The notes: generated by a model from the letters alone, not told the origin. A stretch of DNA of 64,000 bases from Drosophila miranda (GCF_003369915.1 NC_046674.1:22013657-22077656); one strand, 5' to 3'. Positions 37,801 through 51,156 are shown, counted from the first letter of the stretch. Translations and numbers: made by a program.

Positions 37801-37850
37801 AAAATTAACAAATTTAAGGTATTATCAATTTGTACGAATACTGAGGGAAT

Positions 37851-38246
37851 AATAATAATTATTATTTTTGATTTTTATTTAATAATTATTATTCTTGATT
37901 TTTATTAAATAATTATTATTATAATTATTATTCTTGATTTTTATTGAATAATGATTATTTTTCATTTTTATTGAATAATTATTATTTTTGATTTTTATTG
38001 AATAATTGTTATTATAATTATTATTCTTGATTTTTATTGAATAATTATTATTTTTGGATTAAAACATTTATTATAAAACTATTATTTTTGACTTTTATTG
38101 TATAATTATTATTATAATTATTATTCTTGATTTTTATTGAATAATTATTATTTTTGATTTTTATTGAATAATGATAATTTTTGATTTTTAATGAGTAATT
38201 ATTATTTTGGATTCTTATTGTTTAATTATTATTTTTGATTGTATTG
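37851..38246. repeat. AT-rich minisatellite, 27-base unit with 39-base variant
   Basis: About twelve tandem copies of a unit close to AATAATTATTATTTTTGATT + TTTATTG (27 bases). Several copies carry an extra 12-base ATAATTATTATT block, giving 39-base units interspersed among 27-base ones. One copy is disrupted near 38050-38085. The array sits directly upstream of a DINE-1-like relic. Confidence 0.88.
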
Positions 38247-38280
38247 TTTTTGCTTCAAATAAAACTAAAAAATTTAAAAA

Positions 38281-38430
38281 TAATAGGAGGAACGAATATA
38301 CGTTTTATAGTGAGATCTAACAGGAGTGTGGATACCAAATTTGGTTGCTCTAGCTCTTATAGTCTCTGAGATATCGACTTTCTCTCTACAGATATGGACC
38401 TAAAGGGAAAATATATTCTAACCCAATCTA
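38281..38430. mobile_element. DINE-1-like (INE-1 class) relic fragment
   Basis: The segment GTGGATACCAAATTTGGTTG followed by CTCTAGCTCTTATAGTCTCT and GAGAT is familiar from the abundant non-autonomous INE-1/DINE-1 Helitron-like repeats of Drosophila genomes. The copy is incomplete. Recognition is from memory of the repeat, not from a search. Confidence 0.5.
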
Positions 38431-39321
38431 TGGAACAAAGGTAGGACTCTACTATACTTTTCCTTAGTTTTATCCGTATAAATAACCAACAAAACACCTA
38501 AATTCTTCTTAAAATGTTTGAATACTATTATTCATATGTATTAAATATTCTGATAAGCTGATTACAAACTTAGGTAAGGTACATCGTGGATTACCGATTA
38601 CAAAACAGATTTCGCTTGGTACACCTAAATACTATTAGTAGTAACATATAATTCTTGAATATGAGGTTGACTTGGAGCTGCAGTTAATTTGTTATCTTTC
38701 ATGGTTTAGATGCTATACCATTCATACCATTCTTCGTACTACAGAGGCGGGATCGTGTGTACTTTAAAAGTAGCTGTGAGGGAAGTGCCATGCGATACAA
38801 TAGAATAACTTCAACTGAGGCTACAATGGAGTGGAGTAATGGAATAATCGATCTGCTCCGTTCGCAATGTGTCGGAGCGCGACTCAGAGGAGGCTTCCGG
38901 CATTACTCTGCAAAATCTGGAGAATACGAGTATCTATTTGTATGCAAATGGAACATGTTGCTGGAGCCGCCAGACAAAAAGCGACACCTTAATCATTCTG
39001 GGCAAGCGCTAAACATTTCCGATCTACAAAAACAGAAACTAGAGCGTATTTCCGCCGTCCGGCCAAGACCCAAGCGGGGGGACACCAAGGGGCTACACAC
39101 TCGTACGAATGTCTCCTGGAGGAAGCCCCATGAAGAGGGCCGTGTCAGAAAGCTATTTTCTATTTGTTTACTGGCATTCAGAAATTCCGATGGCCGCTCT
39201 TCTCTTTTGTGGGTTTCGGCGCGGGGGTGTGGTGGGGTGGGGGTGGGGCTATTACTGCTCCGACGTTTATTTTTTACGGTTCACCAAGTGGTAGGTCGGC
39301 CAATGCCCACTCCCAATCGCA

Positions 39322-39368
39322 ATCCCAGTCCCAGTCCCAGTCCCAGTCCCAATCCCAATCCCACTCCC
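39322..39368. repeat. CAGTCC / AATCCC hexamer array
   Basis: About eight period-six units; on the plus strand it translates as Ser-Pro or Ser-Gln repeats, which creates the misleading long ORF. Confidence 0.85.
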
Positions 39369-39935
39369 ATGGCAATGGGAAGGCCTCCTACTCCGCGGTG
39401 GAAATCAGCATATGCATATGCCTACATGTGGGTAAACACCACCGCGTCGCTAACTGTAGGCACAAAAACTCCGCCCTGGGGCACTTCTTGTCTACATTGT
39501 TTGGAATATTTTCAGCCGGACAGCGGACACAACAGACGGACAAACGGACAAGCGGACAGCGGACAGCAGAGGGGCAAACAAACAAAAACAGGAAGCGTGG
39601 CTACCACAAATATGCACGGCAACGGCACAGGCACAGGCACAGGGCTTGGTTTTTGGTCTGGGATTGGGATTGGACTTGGGCCTGGGACTGGGACTGGGAC
39701 TGGGTTGGGTGCCCCCATGTGGAATGCATGTAGATACTAGATCGCTATCTGGCTACGAACTTTGCCACAGGAATAATGGCGGCCGACAGGCGTTGGCCGG
39801 GGGCGGCCATAATTAATGCGCCCATCCCTAACCCTAGCTATGGCCCGAAAAATGTTGCACGAAACGCAATTAGAAGCGGGCGTAATTTGTTGCCGGCGGT
39901 GCAGGAGGGGGTTCGCCCACAGGGTTCTGTCTGTG

Positions 39936-39956
39936 TTTGTGTGTGTGTGTGTGTGT
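39936..39956. repeat. GT dinucleotide tract
   Basis: About ten GT units. Confidence 0.85.
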
Positions 39957-42194
39957 TAGCGATAAGTGTTTAATTAGCCGCGTTATTAATCTAATCAATC
40001 ATGGAGGCCGAAATCAATCATCAGGGGGAGCGGGGATATGCAAAGATTGGCTATCTATCGGGTCGGACAGAGACTTCTCTTCAGTGTGGACCCCACTCCA
40101 CCCTCCCGCTTCACCCGCTGCACCCGCTTCACCCCCTTCATCTTTGGATCGTTGACAGAGAGGTCTTCTTTGAGCAGTGGACGCAGCTGCTCATTGGGCG
40201 CAGCATTAAGGCGTAGTTCCAATGCGTGCGAGGGAGACGACTAGTGTGGCTGACGCGCAAGACAGCGGGAGAGCTCTGCAAGCAGCGAGAGCACTTGGTC
40301 CCGCCTCTCAGACAGTCTCTCTCACTCTAGTTTTGAGTTTTGAGTGAAACTCAATTGGCCCATCATCTGGGATTATATAAGCTGAGTCAAATATTCCCCT
40401 CCCCTCCCCTACCCGCACCGACGACTAAATACTAAATATTTTTAGTGGAAAGCGACTTTTGCTTAGTCTTTTATCCAATAAATAAATAAATCATTGGGAC
40501 TGCGTCAACAAATTTGTGTATGTGAGGGGGGAGTGTTTGGGTAGACGTCTCTCGTGTGTCGCCCGTGTGCCTCTCGTGTGGCGTGCGGTGGAGCATTCCG
40601 CTGGAAAATTTCACCTTTCAATCGGGTAGCATCGGGTGGGTGATCATTGTTATTCTGCGGTGGCGGATTATAGGCCATTAAAATTGATTATTCCCCATTA
40701 TCAGTGCTGGGTGGCACGCCCCCCAGACAGGTAGACACGCTTGAGTGTCCCTGCCAATTACCTGCCTCTCCCTGACTCCAATGACGCCTCCATGTGGTGG
40801 TTCCGTTCCGCACTTGGCGACGACCACGGCGACGGCGCCTGAGGTTAGACCCTTGGATTCCATGTAAAAGCCGAAGCTCTGCCAAAACAAAGCAGAGCTT
40901 CCGACACTGACACTGTCATCGACACCGACACTGACACCGACACCGTACCGAACCGAACCGAACCACTTGGCAGCCATTACATCGACCCCGGGCTCCACTC
41001 CTCCAGTGTCCATCCATTCACATCACTGCCGCATCCACAGCCAACCAGCGTCGGTCGACCATTTTGCATCCTCTACAGAGCTGAGGGACTGACTGGGGGA
41101 GGTAGTGGGGTGGCTGCGGACAAGTAAATCAATTAGTCGGGACACCACCCCCCCTCCACCCTGGTGGCTCCAACTGCCACTGCAATTGCAGCAGCATCTC
41201 CCTCTCTCTCTCTCTATCTCTCTCTGTTTCGCTTCCTTTGCAGAGTTGTGCGCAGGCTTTTACTGCTCTCTCTCGCTCTGTCTCTGTCTCTCTCTTGCAA
41301 GGAGGATTGAGTGGACAACACGCTAATCGGTTACGTTTCTGTTACTCTGACTGGTTGGCCAGAGCTGCGCGAATTCATTGGTTTTCCTCCGGCCTTGCCA
41401 TCAATGTCCACCCTAATGCACTTTTTGCATGGACTGTGCCGTGGCCGCAAATACCGTTAGGTCAGTAAAGGATGGCACTGCAAAAAATCGTAATTCTCAA
41501 TTAAAGGGCAACGCAACCGGTCGCGCCTTTGGGGCGGAGAGTTTGACAAATAACAATGCACCAGAACCCGAATGTCGGGCTAATTAATTATTGAACTTTT
41601 ACAACAGCGTTTGTGTCTGCCTGCCTGCCTGCACAGTTTATGCTCAAAGATAGCACTCACTCCGCAAAGCGCTCAAACGCGCACTCTCACTCGCACTCGC
41701 AGTCGCACTCACACTCAAACGCCGCCACTGTAGCCACTGTATCCACTGTGTATCCCGTTTCGAATGCTCGCTTGCTCAGCTCAGTGCTCAACCACAACCA
41801 CAAGCAAACCAGAATACAGCCCCACAACAGCCCCCGCCCGCCGACCAGCTGCAGGTATCCCCTCTCCGCCCTCACCCGGACAGGCGCAGGGGCAAGCAAA
41901 GTAAGTCTCGGCTGGGGCCTGGCCACAGCTTGTTCACAATCCCAGTCGGCGTGAGTGAGCGCGCGTCGGCGACGGTTCCGGTTCGCGTTTCGATCGTGTT
42001 TTTTTTGTTCGGAGAACCCCGACGACGACCGACACGGTGACGAGTGCTGCGAGGCCGTCGGAAAAACAGTTTTTCTAATTTCCCATTGGCTTCCCGACTG
42101 GAGATGCCACCTGCTGCTGCCTGACGTGTAGGTAGACGACGGCCAGCCTTCCAGACAGCTCTTCCCCCTCGACCATACAGTTCTGACGCGGGGA

Positions 42195-42966
42195 ATGGCT
42201 ACAACAGTGACCAGCACAACTCCAGTCCCAACGAGGACTCCCACAAAAGGTGCCACTGCGGTTGCCACTTGCACCGCCATCACAGCCCCAGCCGTGCCGC
42301 CCAGAGGCCCGGAATCTCCGGGAGCCATTATGCCGATGGCCAGTGCGGCACCCGGTGTCTCCCTAGCCATGACAGCGGTCCCAATGCCGTCGAACGTCCA
42401 TATTCTGCCCGGAAGCGGTGGCCAGCCGTCGGCAATGACGCCCGTTTCGCCCACAGCCGCGCCCACAGGTGAGTGGTAAGGTGGTGAGGTGGTTAGATGG
42501 TGTTGGGGAATGTGCACCCCTTCAGAGTCCCCTCTCCTCCGCGTTGCACGCTCCATGGCACTGCGAATTTGGGTGAAATTCCGTGAAGTGACAGGGATAC
42601 GGGGGCCCCAGCAAACAGAAACAGAAACAGAAACAGTTTAAGACAAAGACCAGCCCCAGCCCCAGCCACAGCCACAGCTTCAGCCACTAGGCAAATGCCT
42701 GCTGGAAAGTGCAATGATTTGGAAATTTCACAACAGCATCGCAGCGGCAGCCACAATAAGTTCGAGTATATATACAAGATATATACATATATAAACATAC
42801 TCAACGGACAGGAGACACAACTGGCAACTGTTTTGGTCTTTCGCACATCAGTGGCAATTTGCTTTGCACAAGTATGGGTTGTCAAATAAAATTAGTTCAT
42901 GTCGCGGCGGCCATCGAGGGGCCACTCACAGTCCGCAGTCCGGGATGAGACGGTCGCCGGCGGGGA

Positions 42967-43006
<40 letters not shown>

Positions 43007-46000
43007 TGGTGCGAGCAGCGGGCCAAAGCTTTGACTTGTCTCTAGAAGGTGTTGGAAGTTGCACAATAAATAAATAATTATAAAAGAGCTCAGGAACGGG
43101 GGCAGCGAGACACAGAGAAAGGCAGAGAGGGAGAGAGTGGCAAAGCAGCATGGGACGCACACACACACACACACACACAACGGAGGCACCAACGTAGCAG
43201 CCGGAGCCCAGGGACAGGGACAGGGAGGGGGCATCGGTGCATGGACGGGTACATGGGTACATGGCATACATTGAAGTTTAAGCATAGGGCAGAAACCATA
43301 CTTAGGGCTCTCAGGTTACGTGGTGCGTGTATTCGCATTATTCTTAGAAAGCCAAGCGTATAAAAGGTGTGCACGATGATTTTCGAAGAGTGGAGGAGAG
43401 TGCCCCGGAGGAGTCACCTCAGAAATTGAGTGGAGAGTGCAGTCATATGTATGTCCCCCGGGATCGTTATGTTACGTTATGTTGTGCTGCAACTAAAACG
43501 TTGGGGGGATATAGATCCATCTGCATCTATATCAGAGCGATAGAACATGGAATAGATGTTCAATTATCCTTCAGACAAACATACACATATCGAAAACTGT
43601 ACTGATGATGTACGACTTTCCTCAGCATATCACAGATTGACCATCGTATGGCCTAACGAGAAATAATCATGGTTGTCGATAGCTAGCATCTTTTTTTATA
43701 ACAGACCAGTGGGCAAGCCTCCTGCACACTCATTTCGCTCGTGCGCCTACCCCCGACTCACTCGCTTCGCCCGCTCGCGCCTTTATGAGTAAAATATCGT
43801 ATGAAGACAAGGACGAACGACCCAAAACTTGTATATATAATAGAGAGAGAGACATCCATTCCTTTAGAAATATTTTAATTCTAAGATTTAATATTATTAG
43901 GTATGATTACCCCCCCATTTCGTAAAGGATCTTATATTTAATTGAAATAGAGTAAGTTCGAGCTTTAGCTATTTCGATTTCCATTCCTTCAAACCGGTTC
44001 ATGATAGGATTTTCCCGATCTACACAGAAAAATATCAACCTAAAGGCCTAAAGGCCTTTAGGAAAAAGAATTATACCAAGTTAGAGGTGCCATATTCCGC
44101 AGCAGATTCCATTCAGCTTAGGGAAATGCTCTAAGATCACCATAGAGCGCATAGATCGGATCGGCAATAAAAACCAGAAGCCTTAGACGACGAGTAATGC
44201 GCTGCGCGCGACAAACAAGATCAGCGAGCACCAGGCGAGGCGCGGGGCCCGGCGATGAGCAGGAGGATGGGGCCTGGGGCCTGGGGGGGCATGGACTTGG
44301 ATGGAGATGGAGATGGGAGCCACGCATAAAAAAAGCGAGCCACCACTTTAATTTATATGCAGTGCCGGGAGGGAGCTGCGCAAAAACCTACCGGTAGCAA
44401 TAAATCAAACTATCAATTGAATTCCGAGGCGATCATCACTTGTGGGGAGCGCGATTCGTTCCCGATTCCCGATTCCCGATGCCCGTTTCCGAACCCGATC
44501 CCGAACGGCATTGGCATCGGCATCGCTTCTTGTTATAAGTCGCACGATGACGTGCCAGTGCGTCGTGCGGTGGCAACATCTGGAGCGTCTCCGGGGGGAG
44601 ATTCTGCACGGGAGGACGAGGACGAGGACGAGGACGGCAGTTCCCGCGATTTTAAGCCGCTTTTGCAATTGACTGAGGCGCGTCGGGGCAGTCGGAGCTG
44701 TCGCATTGCCACTAACGTAGTAAATCATCGGTCGATCCTGCTCCCAGTCCCAGTCCCAGTCCCAGTCGGACCTGGTCTCGTTGACATCCAGCTGCTGCTG
44801 CTGCTGCTGCTGGAGCGCGGCATAAATCAAGCATAGCCATAGCCATAGCCGCAACCACAACAATTGGTGCAACATGCGAATGCAACAAATTGTCCCCCGT
44901 AGAAACTGGCGACTGGAACTAAGCGTACGAGCAAGTGGGGTCGCCGCATCTGCATGGGCTTAATTAGTGCAGGAGCACTGCCATTGCCAGATCGGAGCGG
45001 CCCAATCGGTCGAAGAAAGAGCATACCAGGCGGCTGGGACTTGCCACGGCTGGAACTTGCAACTGCAGCAACTGCAGCAACTGACGACTGGCGACTCTCT
45101 GTGGCCACACAGGGAGGTGGATCGCTCCAAAAAAGAGGTGTTAAAATGTGTGCAGTTCTCGCGATCAGATAAAATGTCAAAACGAACATAAAAGCTTCTA
45201 CATCTGAGGAATGGCCAATTGCTGGCAGCACAGTGACAGGCGATCCGATCCCCGATCCCCGATCCCCGATCCGGGTCCAATCCAAGAGGACCGACCGGCA
45301 ACAAATTGCCAGCGTCTGCAGAACGTCAGGAATTCCATAAATTCCGACTGCAATCGGCAGTGGCCGTCGATGTCGATTCTGCCACTGATTCCGCAGCAGT
45401 GGCATCAGTAGCAGCAGCAGCAGCAGCATGAGCAGCAGCCGGTCCACTAATGGACCACACCGCGTCCATTATGCCCATAAACGCTGACACTTCCGCCAGC
45501 GTCCGGCTGTCCGCGGTGACCATCTCTCCAGCTCCAGCTCCAACTCCAGCTCCAGCTCTGACTTTGAGTCGAACCTTGGCTTTGGCTTTGACGTCGTCGA
45601 TCAACCCAGCAAGCCGAAATTTGTCCAACCATCTCATTGTCTCATCGCCCGACACCACATCACAGCCTCCAGGCTACAGGCTACAGGCTACAGGCTTCAG
45701 GCCTCTCGACTGTCGCTCGTTGATCGCGCTACAAATTTCTTGGTGTTTCTGTGTCACGCGCGGAATGCCGGCAACAGCTTCGTTTAAATTCCAATTGACA
45801 TTTAATGATTTTCGACCTCCCCCCCTTCTCGCTCTCTCTCTCTCTCTGTTCGATCTCTTTGAGTATATCCCTTTCCGTACTTATTTCTTTTGGTTTCCTT
45901 CCAATTGCAGCCCTCACACAGCCGCACAGCCTCAGCCCATCCGCGCCAATGATGGCCCAAGGAACACCACCCGCTCCCACGATGGGCGGACTCTTCTGCG

Positions 46001-49000
46001 GAGGAAACGGAAACGCACCTGCGACGGCCACCGCCACCAATCTCAATGCCTTGGCCTCCCAGCATCGCCTGCTTGAATTGTCCCGCTTCGGACTGCGCGG
46101 ATATGACCTGGCCCAGCACATGCTTTCCCAGCAAGGAGCCGTCTCCAAGCTGCTAGGTAAGCAAGGGGCAAAGGGGATGGGATGGCAAGGCCTAGCCAAT
46201 GCAATCAACGGAGTCATCCGGGTCCGATTTGGCATAACCGATTTGGCGGAACCACAAAACACGCGCCCCAAATGCAATTGCCATGTGTCCCGCCGCATTA
46301 GCGCCCCAAGCGTTCCAATCGATTTGCTTGGGCTCCGTTGTTGGGGTCACGTATACACGACAAATCGATTGGCCATCGCCTTACCCCCAGTTGCACCTGG
46401 CCAGGGGCAGACCACCACCACTACACCACCACACCACACAGCACACCACACTCGACTCCCACCCCACCCCACCCCACCCTCTACTCTACTCTATCGATAT
46501 CCACAATCAGAACTAGGGCCCCGAGTCTTCAGCAGCCGCACACCTGTTGCCACCTGAGAGTGCGACACTTGACCATGTCATTTTCAATTTGCCACCGAGT
46601 TGTGCACTCCGCATAGCTCATGTATTTTCGAAAACCCTCAAATTAACAAAGCCATGCCTCTCAAGGGGGAACTTGATATCTCGATAAATGAACTTCAGGT
46701 TCTCTAAATTCAGATTCCGAACCAATATGAAGATAGATCAATTAGGAAAACTACTGCAGACATTACAGATTTATCTGTTATGTAAATTTTTTTAAATTTG
46801 TAATGACTCAGAATCTCAGAAGGATACAAATAGAAGCGAATTTCGTTCTTCTTTTGTAGTAGGTCGCCGATATAGCCCCGAAATATTAGATGATAATGTC
46901 ATAAGTCTATCAGGAAGTCTATCGAAAGGCAGAAGAATATACTCCTAATTCTTATCATTACAGTATTTGTCAGCCCATAGGAGTGCTCATCATCATTCCT
47001 TCATCCAGTTCAAGCCCCTGCGCCCATCAGCAAAATATCGAATCAAGGGGTCCTCGCACTAATCCCATCTTTTTGTTCTCAGCTCTAAAAAAAAGATCAA
47101 CGGTTTGGCCGATGAAGCCTAGTGTTAGTGATTCTTCCTTCTGACTGGCAAAAATACTGTGAAAATGGATTTTCATATTCCTGGAGAATATTTTAAGGAA
47201 CAATAAAACCATTTTCAAGGTTATTTTATTGGTGCTTTACTAGAAGGCAGCCCTCGTATTCATGATTATTCTGATACATAAAGTAAGCTGGAGATCCCAA
47301 AATATGCATGTGCCCTGAAGGCTCGATATGCTATACAATCCATAAAACTATTATTTAGCGAATTAATAATCCCTGAAATAGCGAAATTCCATCTAAGATT
47401 CCAACCTGTCAGGGGCATTATCATCCACTACCATTGAATGTGCCACAACGTGGTGTGATGAATGAATCGGCGGCCCATTCACAAATATTCATTAGCGTGG
47501 CCTCAAATCACACCGTCCAATCTATACACACATATTCGCATTTACATACATACATATGTATGTACATAGGTAGATATGTATGTAAATTTGCGGGTGCGAG
47601 TCACTTCCATTTTGGCCAATTCAAATTGTGCAAATAATTTCCGTTTTGAGCAATAAGCCATGTACTTGTGCCTACACTGAAAGAAAGCAACGGAAACCAG
47701 TTTTTGCTCTAGCCACATAAGTTTTTCGAATGGAAATACTGGTTCCCCTTGTTCCCCTTCCAGCACCGCAGCCCCCCCTCTCAGCGAACCCATTGATCTA
47801 TGGAGTCTGTCTAGAAGAGTTTTCTCCGGGTGTAGTTTCGCTGCTCAATTTACAAGATAAACGCGCGCGCCTGTCAACCGCTTCCGACGAATTATCATTT
47901 GAGCTGCGACGAGGCTGTGACTGAATCCGAGTCTGAATCTGACTCTGACTCTGACTCTGGCTCTGAGTTGGAGTCCGATTCCGATTCCGAGAGTCTGAGA
48001 GCTTGTGGCGCTGATGTTTGTCAAATATTCAAATTAGCGCTCCGTTGAATGATAATGGCTGGCGGCTGGCGGCTCCCGGTCCGGGCCCGTCCCGTCCCGT
48101 CCCGTCCCGCTCCCCGGCTTAATTGTCTAGTTAGTTAGTGGCAGTGGGGCAGGGCGGGGAGGGGCGGGGAGGGGCGGGGCAGGGCAGGGCAGGGCAGGGC
48201 AGGGCAAACAGGTAGCTCGAACCCATAGTGGCACACAATGCAATGCTGCCGGAGGGCTTTTGACCCGCTCGACTCGAAACGCCCACACGGGAAGAGAGCT
48301 GCTGAACAATGTGAAAATTATGCGAGTCGCACAATGCGCTAATGCCCGTAGCGTTATTTCGGGCGAGAGAAAATGATCAGAATGGGCTTATACAACCCCA
48401 GTGGAGGTCGGAGGTCGGAGGTTTGTCGGAGATCGGACACACTCTTATTATATGGCATATAATCTCTATCTTTTCAGGCACCCTGCGACCACCCGGCCTC
48501 ATCGGCGGCTCCAAGCCCAAGGTGGCCACCCCAACGGTTGTCTCCAAGATCGAGCAGTACAAGCGCGAGAATCCAACGATTTTCGCGTGGGAAATACGCG
48601 AGAGACTGATCAGCGAAGGTAAGTCAGGTTCGGATGCGGAACAATAGGGCCAGATGATCGGGAGTCCTTCCCCCTTCCCCCTGCCACCTGCACACTGCGC
48701 CCTGCGCCCTGCCCTCTGCTCCCTGCTTCCTGCTCCCAGGGCGGGACACAATGAGAGTAGCTGAGCTAATTAACTGACAGGGAACCCCCGAAAGCGAAAT
48801 TGCACAACAAATGACAACGGTCGCGACAAGAGTAGTCGTCGTCGTCGTCGTCGTCTTGTGTTGTGTGCGTCCTGGTCTGAATGTAGATCTGGCTTTGGCT
48901 TTGGCTTTGGGTTTGTCTCTGGCTGTGGTTCTTGCTGTGGCTTTGGGCGGGCAGTGCAGGCTTACGCGCTTCTTCAGCAGAGATGGGGAGACTGACAGAA

Positions 49001-51123
49001 CCAGAAGCAGTTGGAATAGCAGCAGCAGCCGCAGCAGCAGAAGATCAGCCATCAGGCATCGATCGGGCCATCGGTCTGGATTGATGTGTTTATGGTGCTC
49101 GTAATGCGAATGCTTTGCGATTTATCCGCGATCGGATAGCCCCCGTTTCAAGTCCAGTCCCGAGCGAGGCTCATTTAATGTTGTAAGAATATACTGTTTC
49201 AGTGGCGTAGATTTAGATTTATCGATTGGCTAATTTATGAACATCCGTTCCGTTCCGATCCGTTCCGAAGACGGGAGTGGAGTCTGTGCTGCCGGGAGCC
49301 CCATCGATGCCGATTGATATGTAAATGTGCTCACATTTGTGTCACTCATTTCGGGGTCCAGTCCGGTCCGTCTGCAAGGGAACGATAATCAGAATGGTAG
49401 CCAGGGAGTCCACTAACCAAGCAGCCACCAGAAGCCACTAACCAGCAAAGCAGCAGAGCCAGCAACCAGTTGACGGCAGTTGACAGTCGCCTGTGGGCAG
49501 TGGACATAGGCAGTCAGTTCAAATCGCTCGGGGCAATGAATCGTTCCGATAGCCATCTCTCACATGAGACGCACGAACACACAGGCGGAACTGGCGCTGG
49601 CACTGGCACTGGCGCTGGAGCTGGAGCTGGAGCTGGACCTCGGATCAGAGGCAGATTCGAATCGCGAATGGCCGGCCCTCTCATTACAGTCAATCTTGGG
49701 CTCATTTGTTCGGGGTCATGAGCGGGTCATGACGTACAGCATCCGGTGTGCAGTCCACATAATGCTCTCATCCTCCTCTCCCACAGGTGTCTGCACGAAT
49801 GCCACCGCCCCGTCGGTGAGCAGCATCAATCGCATTCTGCGCAACCGCGCCGCCGAGCGGGCCGCGGCGGAGTTCGCCCGAGCCGCCAGCTACGGCTATG
49901 CCCTGCATCCCACGCACCCACATCCCTACACGAGCTTTCCCACGTGGCCCGGCCACCATCCGCTCTGGGGTGCTGTGCCCCTGCCCGCCGGCGGAGCCCT
50001 TCCCGGCAGCACTAGCTACGGCAGCGACGGCAATTCCAGCTCCAATGCCAACTCCCACACCACCAATAGCAACAACACCACCAACGGGAGTGCCTGTGGG
50101 GAGAGCAGCGCCGGCAGTGGACGGCTCTCCTTGCCGGCCCTCTCGCCGGAATCGGGGAGCAGGGAGAGCAGGAGCAGCCGCTCCCCGGAGGCGGATGCAG
50201 ACGTGGATACAGACGCCAACCGTGTGATTGGTGAGTGGTAATAGTGTGCTACGGGCTGTTGAGTCCCTGCTAAACGCACCCACTCCCCTCGGCAGATATT
50301 GAGGGAGAGGACAGCGAGTCGCAGGACAGCGATCAGCCCAAGTTCCGCCGCAACCGCACAACCTTCAGCCCGGAGCAGCTGGACGAACTGGAGAAGGAGT
50401 TCGAAAAGTCGCACTATCCGTGCGTGAGCACCCGCGAGAAGCTGGCTGGCAGGACCGCGCTGAGCGAGGCGCGGGTGCAGGTGAGTGCGAGTCGGCCTCT
50501 GATTCGGATACGGACTCAGATTCGGTTTCCGTATCCGTTTCGGTTTCGGTTTGTGGCCTCTGAAATATATGTACCGTCATTGCCTACTAACCACATCGAT
50601 TCAGAAGCGAACACACAGACACAGCCCCCACTCTTTCTTTATCAACTAACAAATTGTCTCTCCGTCGATTGATCAATTAGGTTTGGTTTTCCAACAGACG
50701 AGCGAAATGGCGGCGCCACCAACGGGTCAACTTGCTCAAGCAGCGCGACTCGACTTCGACCTCAACCTCGCCAACGCCAACGCCAACGTCAACGCCTGCT
50801 GGAGGTCCACCTCCAGTTGCATCGACGCCCGAGCCTGGTCCTCAGAAGCCGCTGGAGCATCACGCGTATCCGGGCTATCGCCATCCCTACAACACCAGCC
50901 ACATCAGCAGCAGCAGCAGCAGCAACACCACCACCACCTCCACCACCTGCAGCAACAGCAGCAGTTCCCACAACAACAGCAACATCAACAACAACAACTT
51001 CGTCCTCGAGGTGGAACCAACGCGGGAAGCGGCACCGGCACCTCCTGCCTCACCCACAGCATCAGCTCCATTATCAATGGGCGGTGAGAACAGTGCGTTC
51101 CGTACCCTGCCCATGCCAATACC

Positions 51124-51156
<33 letters not shown>

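Larger units (their letters stand above)
38431..42194. other. eyg upstream region and probable 5' leader
   Basis: No gene is supported. The longest ORF of the window (38757-39740) is a repeat translation. Arrays are CAGTCC/AATCCC (39322-39368), GGGACT (about 39676-39704), GT (39936-39956), ACACTG/ACACCG (40900-40945), TCTC (41200-41295) and CACTCG/CACTCA (41680-41720). A TATATAAG at 40374 has no initiator at the right distance. Bases about 41950-42194 have the look of a 5' leader (T8 run, GACGAC, no upstream in-frame start), but no start site is assigned. Confidence 0.4.
42469..45910 (+). other. eyg: eyg intron 1 (3.4 kb)
   Basis: A GT-AG phase-1 intron (donor GTGAGT, acceptor CCAATTGCAG). 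It contains the G37 homopolymer (42968-43004), a CA tract (43157-43179), an AT-rich stretch at 43600-44110, hexamer fields near 44460-44520 and 44738-44770, and AGCTCC units near 45527-45560. No nested gene is supported. By size it could carry enhancers, which is inference. Confidence 0.8.
46057..49857 (+). other. eyg: eyg: PAI remnant plus RED half of the paired domain (exons 2-4)
   Basis: Residues 141-244, split by two phase-1 introns at the same codons as in toe (after KLLG and after ISEG). The sequence is nearly identical to Toe from [10 protein letters not shown] to RNRAAER; exon 3 has exactly 141 bases in both genes. Confidence 0.93.

Noticed and set aside
37851-38246. Regular repeats that could suggest a CRISPR array
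   Set aside because: The units are contiguous without unique spacers, AT-only and in a eukaryotic genome; it is a minisatellite.
38757-39740. Longest ORF of the window, 327 codons, plus strand
   Set aside because: It begins with GTG, consists largely of translated CAGTCC and GGGACT hexamers in its second half, shows no domain and has no promoter or splice context.
40374-40381. TATATAAG as a promoter for an unseen gene upstream of eyg
   Set aside because: No initiator motif at about 30 bases downstream and no coding frame or splice-consistent exons follow.
41687-42556. 289-codon minus-strand ORF overlapping eyg exon 1
   Set aside because: It is the antisense shadow of a GC-rich coding exon and of CACTCG repeats; eyg on the plus strand explains the open frame.
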